Below, one piece after another: positions 9,268 through 16,899 of a stretch of DNA of 64,000 bases. The DNA lies in NCBI GenBank assembly GCA_017461605.1, contig JAFTXN010000003.1:62001-126000 (forward strand), in the 5' to 3' direction. How positions within the stretch are numbered: the stretch's first letter is position 1; every line of letters starts with the position of its first letter. The position numbers and the translations under genes were made by a program. Source of the stretch: Bacteroidaceae bacterium. GTDB taxonomy: Bacteria > Bacteroidota > Bacteroidia > Bacteroidales > Bacteroidaceae. The notes below the pieces were generated by a model. That model was given only the letters and a program-made list of their open reading frames with translations. It did not search any database and was not told where the DNA came from.

Positions 9268-10011
9268 ATGCCTATCCTCGAAATCTGTACCGGCAGCATG
9301 GCCGGAGCATTTGCGGCTCGCGAAGGTGGGGCCCGGCGCATCGAACTGTGCGCTGCGCTCGAAGTGGGCGGCATCACACCGTCGGCCGGTCTCATTGCCG
9401 CCGTGCGCGAAATCAGCGGTCTGCAACTGCACGTGCTCATCCGTCCACGTGGGGGCGACTTCCTCTACGATGAATACGAAGCCAAGTGTATGGAGCACGA
9501 CATACGGCTTTGCCACAAACTGGGAGTGGATGGTGTGGTCATCGGTGCACTTACGGCCGAGGGCGATATCGATGTAGCGATGTGCCGACGCCTTGTTGGG
9601 GCTGCCGAGGGTATGAGCATCACTTTCCACCGGGCTTTTGACATGTGCCGCAACCCCGAACAAGCACTGGAGGACCTCATCGAACTCGGCTGCCACCGTC
9701 TCCTCACCTCCGGACAAGCAGCCACAGCCCTTGGTGGCGCAACACTGATACGCCGACTGGTGCAACAAGCCGCAGGACGCATCATCCTGATGCCGGGATG
9801 TGGCGTAAACAGCACCAACGCCGCCGAGATTCTGGAGGCTACCGGAGCCGCCGAGATACACGCTTCGGCTCGCCGCGATGTGGGTAGCGGCATGCTGTTT
9901 CGTCACGGAGGTGTCAACATGGGCAACAAGGACCTCGACGAATATGCTCGCAAAGAGACTTGTGCCGAGGAGGTTCGCGCCATCTTCAAGGCCATCCACG
10001 GCTTTGAGTAG
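9268..10011 (+). CDS. cutC: CutC family protein (copper homeostasis protein homologue)
   Basis: A 247-residue TIM-barrel protein, full length for the family. The signature is plain: LEICTGSMAGAFAAREGGA at the N-terminus, then RIELCAALEVGGITPS, LIRPRGGDFLY, TFHRAFDMC, LLTSGQAATALGG and MPGCGVNS. CutC was named for copper tolerance in E. coli, but that role is disputed and the catalytic activity is not established. Cytoplasmic, single gene. The family assignment is secure, the function is not. Confidence 0.93.
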   Translation: MPILEICTGSMAGAFAAREGGARRIELCAALEVGGITPSAGLIAAVREISGLQLHVLIRPRGGDFLYDEYEAKCMEHDIRLCHKLGVDGVVIGALTAEGDIDVAMCRRLVGAAEGMSITFHRAFDMCRNPEQALEDLIELGCHRLLTSGQAATALGGATLIRRLVQQAAGRIILMPGCGVNSTNAAEILEATGAAEIHASARRDVGSGMLFRHGGVNMGNKDLDEYARKETCAEEVRAIFKAIHGFE

Positions 10012-10276
10012 GCACGCATTCTGCATCCCTCGTTCGCATATATACTATATACATATATTTATATAGCAGCCTCCGACAGTATTCCTACCCCACGGCATCC
10101 GACTGGAAGCGCCAGGCGGAGGTTTCTCATGAGATTATCTCATCTGCTCATACCCCCTCCGCTACGCTCGTACCCCTAAGGGGAGGTCCCGGCACGGGTG
10201 AGGATATGCACAAACAGCAGAGTTATTTCAACAGATTAAACAGAGAAAACGACCTGAAGGGCCGGCAAGCCCTCAG

Positions 10277-10452
10277 CTCGGGGCAGCGCCCCGAGTATAT
10301 GTGACGACGAAGAATGCGCCCTGCAGGGGCAAAAGCAGTATTCCCGAGGTGGTTTACATAGGCTTTTGCCCCTGCAGGGCGCATGGCGAATATGCTTTCC
10401 TTTCTTAGGGCGTTGCCCTAAGCTGAGAGCTTCTTCCCCTTTCAGGGGAGAT
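10277..10452. repeat. Pair of inverted REP-like elements between cutC and the transglutaminase gene
   Basis: The 490-bp gap between two convergent genes is packed with palindromes. CTCGGGGC (10277-10284) pairs with GCCCCGAG (10288-10295). A perfect 21-bp inverted repeat lies at 10316-10336 and 10362-10382 (core CCCTGCAGGGGCAAAAGC). TAGGGCG/TGCCCTA follows at about 10407-10420. The layout is two elements in opposite orientation, like a bacterial interspersed mosaic element. Their GCGCCCTG...GGGCAAAAGC end also bounds the arrays flanking the transposase at 22.4 kb. Confidence 0.75.
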
Positions 10453-10501
10453 ACCGGGTGGGTATGGAAATCCGGAGCGAACTTGCAGCATGAGACTTAT
10501 C

Positions 10502-13135
10502 TCATTCGCTCAGTTGCTTGATGACCTTTACCAATTGTTCACCCAAACCGATGGAGTAGCCCTGCGATGCGAACACCACGCGATTGAACGTATCGGCCAC
10601 AAGGATGATGGGGCGGTTGGGGTTGACAAGTTTCATGTTGGTCACTATCTCGTTGTAGAGTGTGTCATCGATGTCCGTTCCCCATACGATGGTGTTGGGC
10701 AAATCGGGGAAGTCGTTGGAGAAGCGCTGCGCTTCGTCCTTGTCACGGAACAGGAGCACCATCTTCTGCCCCCACTCCTCGAACGCAGCCTTATAGGGCA
10801 TCACGTCGCGCAGGAAGTGGTTGGTAGGTTCGTTGCCCGGTGCCACAAGAGCGATGATGTAATAACCGCGACCGGTGGCCGAGAGCAGAGAACGCGTGCC
10901 GCCTGTCGAGAGGTCGTGGAAAAGGTTTTCGCTGTTGAACGATCCAATCACCTGCAACCGCTCGCTGCTTTCGCGCTGCACATATTGTCGCTGACACCGG
11001 CTATCGGCATCCACGCTGAAGAAGTCGAGATGCGCCATCACACCACCATCGGCCATGCGCGTGCCGGTCACCATGAGGTATTGACCGGCATCCACTGCCG
11101 TGCCGTCCCTGAGCAAACTCTGCCATGTGGCATCTTCGGGATAATTCTGAAGGACCAAACGGCCATCGGCAATGCGCGACAGCGAGAAGTGAGAATAGTA
11201 TTTCGGATTGTCGATAAAGCGATTCGGGGTATAGGCAGCCGACAGCGTGCCCTGCGGAGCGTTGTCCTTCTGCTCGGCCTCGAAGTGTACATCCACCCAA
11301 GTGGCATTGTCAGTCAAATACTGCGTTTTGCCCGTCACCTCGTCGATGCGTGCCGCAATGCCCATGCTGCGTGCACCGGCCACAAAGAAGATGTTGCGCG
11401 AATGAACATCGCAGACACGCAGGTTCCACACACCTTCGGGCGACATGCACAGCGATTGCGGATTCCACTCCCGATCGATACGAATGTGGCGACGACACCA
11501 CTCCACCCACTTTGCCGGCTGAGCAGCAAAGGATTTCATCTTTCGCGGACTGAAGGCAGAGCGGAAGAAAGCCTTATAGGGGGTCAACATCTCGTTGCTC
11601 ACGCGCGGATTAAGCACATAGGCCACGTGCAGATGCTTATCCACTTGCACGGCCGGCGTGTGCTGCAAATGGTCGCGCAACACATCGATTTCGACATCTC
11701 GAAGATCCTTCTCGGCTACTGCGCACAACAGACTGAGCGCCGTGGGCAACTGCTGGCGAGGCACCTCGGTGAGAAACGTCTCAATGGTGGCATGGTTGCC
11801 ACGCGACTTGCGGAAAATCTCCACCACCCCTTTCTCATCAGCCCCGATGCGTCGTGCCACTTCGGCAGCTCGTTCGGGAGTGATAAACGTTGCAATATAG
11901 GCATTGCGAATGGAGTCTTCCTGTGCAAAACGGCGCTGATTTTCGGCCCTTTGTGCCGGCGTAACTTCCGGAACGGTGTTGCGCTCTGCCGGCGGTGTGA
12001 TGTCCACATCGAACGAGGCCGCATAGTCGGCATCCTTGTTAAGAACGATGGTCACCGTGTCGTCGCGACCGGCCAGACACTCGGCAAAGCCAAACTTACC
12101 CTCCTTCTCAGCCCACACCAACAGACTGCCCCGACCGGTGGAGAGCGTGGCATATCCGTCGGCATTGCAGGTGCGTCGCGCAGCCGTGAAGAACTCGGCA
12201 TAGTTGTATATCTTAAATTCCACTACGGCAGGAACAGGATTTCCGGCCTCATCCTCTACCCTCACCACGACGGGAGCCACCGGAGCATAGTTGGCCGTCA
12301 CGTTGATCTCGGTGAAGCAGGCATTTTGGCCCACCACTTCCTCAGGACCGTCATAGTGACCAAACACCTTGGTGTGCATGAGCATGCCACGCGAAGCCGG
12401 CGCATTGAACCACGCAAGGTCGAGCACGGGCTCGGGCTCACAAGCTCCCAGGAAGTGCCAACGACCATCGACCCAGGCTTCCACCCATGCATGATTGTCG
12501 TCGGTGTGTGCCCATCGAGGGGTATAGACCTGACGCGCCGGGATGCCCACAGCACGCAGTGCGGCGACGGCAAACGTTGACTCTTCACCGCATCGGCCAT
12601 AGGCCGTACGCACCGAGGCCAGCGGCGAACTGGTACGAGCGTCGCTGGGAGTGTAAGTAACCTTCTCGTGGCACCAATGGTTCACCTCAAGCACTGCTTC
12701 GCGCATCGTGAGGTGGCGCACGCGGTCCTTCAGCTCTTCGTAGAACACCACGCGACTGCTGTCCATATTTTCATTATTCACACGCACCGGCAGCACAAAG
12801 TGCAGGAATTCACGCTCCGGCACTTGCGCTCCCCACGGCATTTCGCGGCGAGCCTTCAGGGCATAGTCCACATTCTGCAGAAAAAACTCTGCCGAATAAT
12901 CGGCCACATCGGGCAAAGGCATATAGGCATAGAGAAACTGCATGGCCTGCAGACGCTCTCCCGTCAGCCGGTCATCAAAAATGCGGAAGTAACGCTCGTC
13001 ATTCACCAAAGCACGACGCTGCCGAAAATCATTGGCGATCTCAGCATCACGCTCCACAAACACCTGTCCGGAACGGGCTTCGACCTGCGCCAAAGCCAAC
13101 AAAGCAAAAAGCCCAAAGGCTACCATTTTTTTCAT
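10502..13135 (-). CDS. Secreted protein with transglutaminase-like (papain-fold) domain
   Basis: An 877-residue protein with signal peptide MKKMVAFGLFALLALAQVEA. The transglutaminase core is at about residues 150-245: YGRCGEES gives the candidate nucleophile C182, TDDNHAW gives H215, and WVDGRWHFLGACEPEP follows with an acidic residue in place of the usual Asp. A long C-terminal part follows, including an Ig/carboxypeptidase-regulatory-like stretch (about 285-345) and a final thioredoxin-like region around residue 770-870. Such proteins may cleave or crosslink peptides or glycopeptides in the envelope; the substrate is unknown. Transcribed alone from the promoter at 13154-13185. Confidence 0.85.
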   Translation of the reverse strand: MKKMVAFGLFALLALAQVEARSGQVFVERDAEIANDFRQRRALVNDERYFRIFDDRLTGERLQAMQFLYAYMPLPDVADYSAEFFLQNVDYALKARREMPWGAQVPEREFLHFVLPVRVNNENMDSSRVVFYEELKDRVRHLTMREAVLEVNHWCHEKVTYTPSDARTSSPLASVRTAYGRCGEESTFAVAALRAVGIPARQVYTPRWAHTDDNHAWVEAWVDGRWHFLGACEPEPVLDLAWFNAPASRGMLMHTKVFGHYDGPEEVVGQNACFTEINVTANYAPVAPVVVRVEDEAGNPVPAVVEFKIYNYAEFFTAARRTCNADGYATLSTGRGSLLVWAEKEGKFGFAECLAGRDDTVTIVLNKDADYAASFDVDITPPAERNTVPEVTPAQRAENQRRFAQEDSIRNAYIATFITPERAAEVARRIGADEKGVVEIFRKSRGNHATIETFLTEVPRQQLPTALSLLCAVAEKDLRDVEIDVLRDHLQHTPAVQVDKHLHVAYVLNPRVSNEMLTPYKAFFRSAFSPRKMKSFAAQPAKWVEWCRRHIRIDREWNPQSLCMSPEGVWNLRVCDVHSRNIFFVAGARSMGIAARIDEVTGKTQYLTDNATWVDVHFEAEQKDNAPQGTLSAAYTPNRFIDNPKYYSHFSLSRIADGRLVLQNYPEDATWQSLLRDGTAVDAGQYLMVTGTRMADGGVMAHLDFFSVDADSRCQRQYVQRESSERLQVIGSFNSENLFHDLSTGGTRSLLSATGRGYYIIALVAPGNEPTNHFLRDVMPYKAAFEEWGQKMVLLFRDKDEAQRFSNDFPDLPNTIVWGTDIDDTLYNEIVTNMKLVNPNRPIILVADTFNRVVFASQGYSIGLGEQLVKVIKQLSE

Positions 13136-13153
13136 AGTCGTAGATTTTTGCCG

Positions 13154-13185
13154 CTAAGTTAGTGCAAGGCGAGCGGAATGCCAAA
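13154..13185 (-). promoter_or_regulatory. Promoter repeat (single copy) of the transglutaminase-like gene
   Basis: On the minus strand TTTG (13185-13182) and TAACTTAG (13161-13154) are separated by 20 nt, and the text between them (CGCTCGCCTTGCAC) is the shared core of the 86-bp promoter repeat family. It sits 19 nt before the start codon. Confidence 0.65.
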
Positions 13186-13469
13186 TTTATTTGTGCATTC
13201 CCGAGCCACAGCATGCGAACAAGCCGGATGGGGCTTCGCCCCTAAGGTAGGGGAGATGCCCGAAGGGCAGAGGGGTATGAAGCCTACAAGAACGAACTTA
13301 CAGCCCCTCTCACCTGCTCCAACCCACGAAAAAGCCGCGTAAGAAAATTCCGAATACACATTTTTAGCCTTGGCATGCCACGAATATCAATGTAATTTGT
13401 ACTTTCGCCACGTTAACGGTCTGTTGCTCGAATGCAGCGACACTTTTTTAGGACATTAAACTATCCATC

Positions 13470-15059
13470 ATGATACGCAAGTTCGATTTTCTGATTATCG
13501 GCTCCGGCGTGGCAGGTATGAGCTACGCGCTGCAGGTGGCCGAATCGGGAAAAGGGAAAGTGGCCCTCGTGTGTAAAACCACTATCGAAGAAGCCAACAC
13601 AGCCAAAGCCCAAGGTGGCATTGCCAGCGTCACCGACATGCAGAAAGACGACTACCGCAAGCACATCAAAGACACCCTTGTGGCAGGTGACTACATCAGC
13701 GATCCACGGGCTGTGGAGCAGGTGGTAAAGGGCGGCCCCGCAGCCATCGACCGACTGGTGGCATGGGGCGTAAACTTCGACAAGAAGGAGGATGGTTCCT
13801 ACGACCTGCATCGTGAGGGTGGCCACAGCGAATTTCGCATACTGCACCATGCCGACGACACCGGATTCGAAATTCAGCGCGGCCTCATCGAAGCCGTGCG
13901 CAACCACCCGGCCATCACCATCTTCGAAAATCATTTTGCAGTCGAAATCATCACGCAGCACCACCTCGGCATTGAGGTGACGCGACGCACACCCGACATC
14001 GAGTGTTTCGGTGCTTACATCCTCGACCCCGACACACGCAAGATTGACACTTTCCTGTCGCGCGTAACGGTAATGGCCACAGGAGGTTGCGGTGCCGTAT
14101 ATGCCTCGACCACCAATCCCAACATCGCCACCGGCGACGGCATCGCCATGGCCTATCGTGCCAAAGCTACGGTCAAGGACATGGAGTTCGTACAGTTCCA
14201 CCCCACAGCCCTCTACCATTCCGGCGAAACACATCCGGCTTACCTCATCACCGAAGCCATGCGCGGATATGGTGGCATACTGCGACTGCCCAATGGAGCT
14301 GAATTCATGCAGAAATACGACAAACGCTTGTCGCTCGCACCCCGCGACATCGTGGCACGTGCCATCGACAAGGAGATGAAAATCCACGGCATCGACCACG
14401 TGTGTCTGGACGTTACGCACAAGGACGCAGAGGAAACCCGCCGACACTTCCCCAACATCTACGCCAAGTGCCTGAGCATCGGTATCGATATCACCAAGCA
14501 ATACATACCGGTAGCTCCCTGTGCACACTATCTCTGTGGCGGTATCCAGGTGGATCTCAATGCCTGTTCGAGCATCAAGCGACTGTATGCCGTGGGCGAA
14601 TGCTCCTGCACCGGACTGCACGGTGGCAACCGACTCGCATCCAACTCTCTGCTCGAGGCCGTGGTCTATGCTGAAGCCGCCGCGCGCCATTCGTTGCAAC
14701 ACTTGAGCGAATATGCCTTCAACGACAACGTGCCCGAATGGAACGATGAGGGAACACTCTCCAACGAAGAGAAAATTCTCATCGCACAAGATGCCAAGGA
14801 GGTGTGGCAAATCATGTCGAGCTATGTGGGCATTGTGCGCAGCGACCTGCGCCTGAAACGTGCTTGGACACGCCTCGACCTGCTCTACGAAGAAACTGAA
14901 GAACTCTTCAAACGTGTCAAGGCAACCCCCGACCTGTGCGAACTACGCAACATGATCAACGTGGGCTATCTCATCACGCGACAGGCCATCGAGCGCAAGG
15001 AGAGCCGCGGACTGCACTACACCATCGACTACCCCAAGCACGCTTACGACCAAAATTGA
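13470..15059 (+). CDS. nadB: L-aspartate oxidase
   Basis: FAD enzyme that oxidises L-aspartate to iminoaspartate, the first step of de novo NAD synthesis; in anaerobes fumarate serves as electron acceptor. 529 residues, full length. The dinucleotide motif IGSGVAGMSYALQVAE is at the N-terminus, followed by TAKAQGGIAS, the substrate loop HREGGHSEFRILH, and CGGIQVDLNACSSIKRLYAVGE with GGNRLASNSLLE near the C-terminal end of the FAD domain. These distinguish it from FrdA, also present here. nadA and nadC are not adjacent. An aquaporin gene follows after 51 bp. Confidence 0.95.
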   Translation: MIRKFDFLIIGSGVAGMSYALQVAESGKGKVALVCKTTIEEANTAKAQGGIASVTDMQKDDYRKHIKDTLVAGDYISDPRAVEQVVKGGPAAIDRLVAWGVNFDKKEDGSYDLHREGGHSEFRILHHADDTGFEIQRGLIEAVRNHPAITIFENHFAVEIITQHHLGIEVTRRTPDIECFGAYILDPDTRKIDTFLSRVTVMATGGCGAVYASTTNPNIATGDGIAMAYRAKATVKDMEFVQFHPTALYHSGETHPAYLITEAMRGYGGILRLPNGAEFMQKYDKRLSLAPRDIVARAIDKEMKIHGIDHVCLDVTHKDAEETRRHFPNIYAKCLSIGIDITKQYIPVAPCAHYLCGGIQVDLNACSSIKRLYAVGECSCTGLHGGNRLASNSLLEAVVYAEAAARHSLQHLSEYAFNDNVPEWNDEGTLSNEEKILIAQDAKEVWQIMSSYVGIVRSDLRLKRAWTRLDLLYEETEELFKRVKATPDLCELRNMINVGYLITRQAIERKESRGLHYTIDYPKHAYDQN

Positions 15060-15110
15060 TAACAAAACGAAAACATCTTTTTTTATTCACCTCATAAAAA
15101 AACAAACAAC

Positions 15111-15803
15111 ATGAAAAAGTATTTAGCAGAAATGGTAGGCACTATGGTGCTCGTGCTCATGGGTTGCGGCGCAGCTGTCAGCCTGGGTTGCACTTCGGAC
15201 GATCCGGCACTGGCCTCCACCGTGGTGGGCACTGCCATGGCTTTCGGTTTGGCGGTAGTGGCCATGGCCTACACCATCGGCAACATCAGTGGTTGCCACA
15301 TCAATCCGGCTATCACCTTGGGCTGCCTCATCACCGGCCGCATCGGTGGTAAAGACGCAGCCATGTACATGCTGTTCCAAACCATCGGTGGCATACTGGG
15401 CGCAGCCATCCTGTACCTCTGCACCTCCACTTCGGGCGAAGCCATTGTGGGAACAGGTGCCAATGCTTGCCAATCGGGAGTATCGGTAATGGGTGGTCTG
15501 GTGGCTGAAATCGTGTTCACCATGATCTTTGTGCTCGTGGTGCTCGGCACCACCGACAGCAAGAAGGGCGCCGGTGCATGGGCCGGTCTGGCCATCGGTC
15601 TGTCGCTTGTGCTCGTTCACCTCGTGTGCATTCGCTACACCGGAACATCAGTCAACCCCGCCCGGTCCATCGGTCCCGCCCTCTTCCAGGGTGGCGCAGC
15701 CTTGGAACAACTTTGGATCTTCATCGTTGGCCCGTTTGTAGGTGCTGTGCTCGCTGCCGGCATTTGGAAAGTGATTGGTTGCGATTGCAAGTGCGAGAAA
15801 TAA
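15111..15803 (+). CDS. aqpZ: Aquaporin Z-like water channel (MIP family)
   Basis: A 230-residue inner-membrane protein with six membrane segments and the two half-helix NPA motifs: GCHINPAITLG and GTSVNPARSIGPALFQGG. The Arg after the second NPA and the AMAFGLAVVAMAY stretch match water-selective AqpZ rather than glycerol facilitators, which have Asp-rich loops and are usually longer. It follows nadB by 51 bp, with an A/T-rich gap that might contain its own start site, and is closed by a terminator. Confidence 0.92.
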   Translation: MKKYLAEMVGTMVLVLMGCGAAVSLGCTSDDPALASTVVGTAMAFGLAVVAMAYTIGNISGCHINPAITLGCLITGRIGGKDAAMYMLFQTIGGILGAAILYLCTSTSGEAIVGTGANACQSGVSVMGGLVAEIVFTMIFVLVVLGTTDSKKGAGAWAGLAIGLSLVLVHLVCIRYTGTSVNPARSIGPALFQGGAALEQLWIFIVGPFVGAVLAAGIWKVIGCDCKCEK

Positions 15804-15835
15804 GAGTTTCTACACCGAAAGATAATTTCAACAAG

Positions 15836-15882
15836 CGACCTCCGGCAAGCAAACGATGCTCGTCGGAGGTCGTTCCTTTTTT
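15836..15882 (+). terminator. Rho-independent terminator after the aquaporin gene
   Basis: CGACCTCCG (15836-15844) pairs with CGGAGGTCG (15864-15872), followed by TTCCTTTTTT. Confidence 0.88.
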
Positions 15883-15994
15883 GTCTCCATCCGACACACC
15901 TGCCCCATCTCTTGTCCGGCACACCCAGGAACGCCTGAACTGTGGTAACAATAGTAACAGTAGACGAAGTGCAAGAGCACAAAAGATATCTCTG

Positions 15995-16135
15995 AACACA
16001 AATCGCACGAATTATCATCAACAGATTAAACAAGATTACACATGTCTGCACGAGCATTCGTGAGATTCGTGTTCTCCAAAATCTGTTTAATCTGTGTAAT
16101 CGCGTTGACAAAAGAGTGTAACCGCGTTGATAAAA
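15995..16135. repeat. Dispersed 'cacgaat' repeat, block 1
   Basis: A block of about 140 bp with CGCACGAAT, CAACAGATTAAACAAGATTAC, and later GATTCGTG and AATCTGTTTAATCTGTGTAA. The first and last parts are near reverse complements, so the block can fold into a long hairpin. Related blocks occur at 16361-16716 and 19611-19795. It lies between the aquaporin terminator and tRNA-Gln. Confidence 0.75.
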
Positions 16136-16242
16136 CCACGCATTCGCAAAAAAATCGTAGAAAATTTGTTGGAAACAAAAAACAACCTTATCTTTGCACC
16201 CGTAATTCAACGGGAGGGGCGCTCCCGATTACAAAAAGACCT

Positions 16243-16313
16243 TGGGGTATGGTGTAATGGTAACACTACAGATTCTGGTCCTGTCTTTCCTGGTTCGAGT
16301 CCGGGTACCCCAA
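16243..16313 (+). tRNA. tRNA-Gln (anticodon CTG)
   Basis: 71 nt with a complete cloverleaf: acceptor TGGGGTA (16243-16249) with TACCCCA (16306-16312), discriminator A at 16313, D-stem GTGT/ACAC, T-arm loop TTCGAGT closed by CCTGG/CCGGG. The anticodon loop TTCTGGT (16273-16279) puts CTG at 34-36, reading CAG (Gln). The last pair of the anticodon stem (A16272 with C16280) is a mismatch. CCA is not encoded. Confidence 0.93.
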
Positions 16314-16319
16314 CAAACA

Positions 16320-16352
16320 AAAGGCGTGTCAAGACAACTTGATGCGCTTTTT
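16320..16352 (+). terminator. Probable terminator of tRNA-Gln
   Basis: An imperfect stem (AAAGGCGTGTCAAG with CTTGATGCGCTTT) around a 4-nt loop, followed by a T-rich run, starting 7 nt after the tRNA. Confidence 0.6.
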
Positions 16353-16360
16353 GTTTTACT

Positions 16361-16716
16361 TTATCAACATGATTACGCAGATTAAACAGATTTTAGTGAA
16401 CACGAATTGCACGAATAAAACGAAATTTATATCAACAGATTGGGGGGGGACACGAATTTTACGAATAATCTATCAACAGATTAAACAAGAATACACATGT
16501 CTGCACAAGCATTCGTGCCATTCGTGAAATTCGTGTTCTCCAAAATCAAGTTTAATCTGTGTAATCATGTTGAAACAAAAACAGTCTGCACAAGCATTCG
16601 TGCCATTCGTGAAATTCGTGTTCTCCAAAATCAAGTTTAATCTGTGTAATCTGTTGACAAAACTATTCGTATACTCATTAATCTGTGTAATCGCGTTGAT
16701 AAAAAATCGTGTTCTA
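16361..16716. repeat. Dispersed 'cacgaat' repeat, block 2 (internally duplicated)
   Basis: About 350 bp upstream of the Big2 gene. It contains several GATTAAACAGA and CACGAAT units and two nearly identical 66-bp stretches at 16501-16566 and 16586-16651, 85 bp apart, each starting CTGCACAAGCATTCGTGCC. No protein is convincingly encoded. AT-rich relative to the rest of the window. Confidence 0.8.
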
Positions 16717-16802
16717 ACAACCCTCAATTGCCACGTCGAGACCTCATTATGGACGAATGGGGCTTTTTTTCGCATCATTCATAATAATTTCACGACACAC
16801 AT

Positions 16803-16833
16803 TTCTATATCTTAAAGAATAGGCCTACCTTTG
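16803..16833 (+). promoter_or_regulatory. Promoter of the Big2 secreted-protein gene
   Basis: TACCTTTG at 16826-16833 is a perfect -7 box; TTTC at 16803-16806 lies 19 nt upstream as a near-match -33 box. The leader would be about 60 nt. Confidence 0.55.
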
Positions 16834-16899
16834 CAGAGCATGTGAAGTCACAACACACTCATACGCTAATTATTCACTTAAAACATAAACAAAACAATT

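Noticed and set aside
10490-12580. 696-codon plus-strand open frame opposite the transglutaminase-like gene
   Set aside because: Antisense shadow; no domain and no upstream promoter, while the opposite strand is clearly coding.
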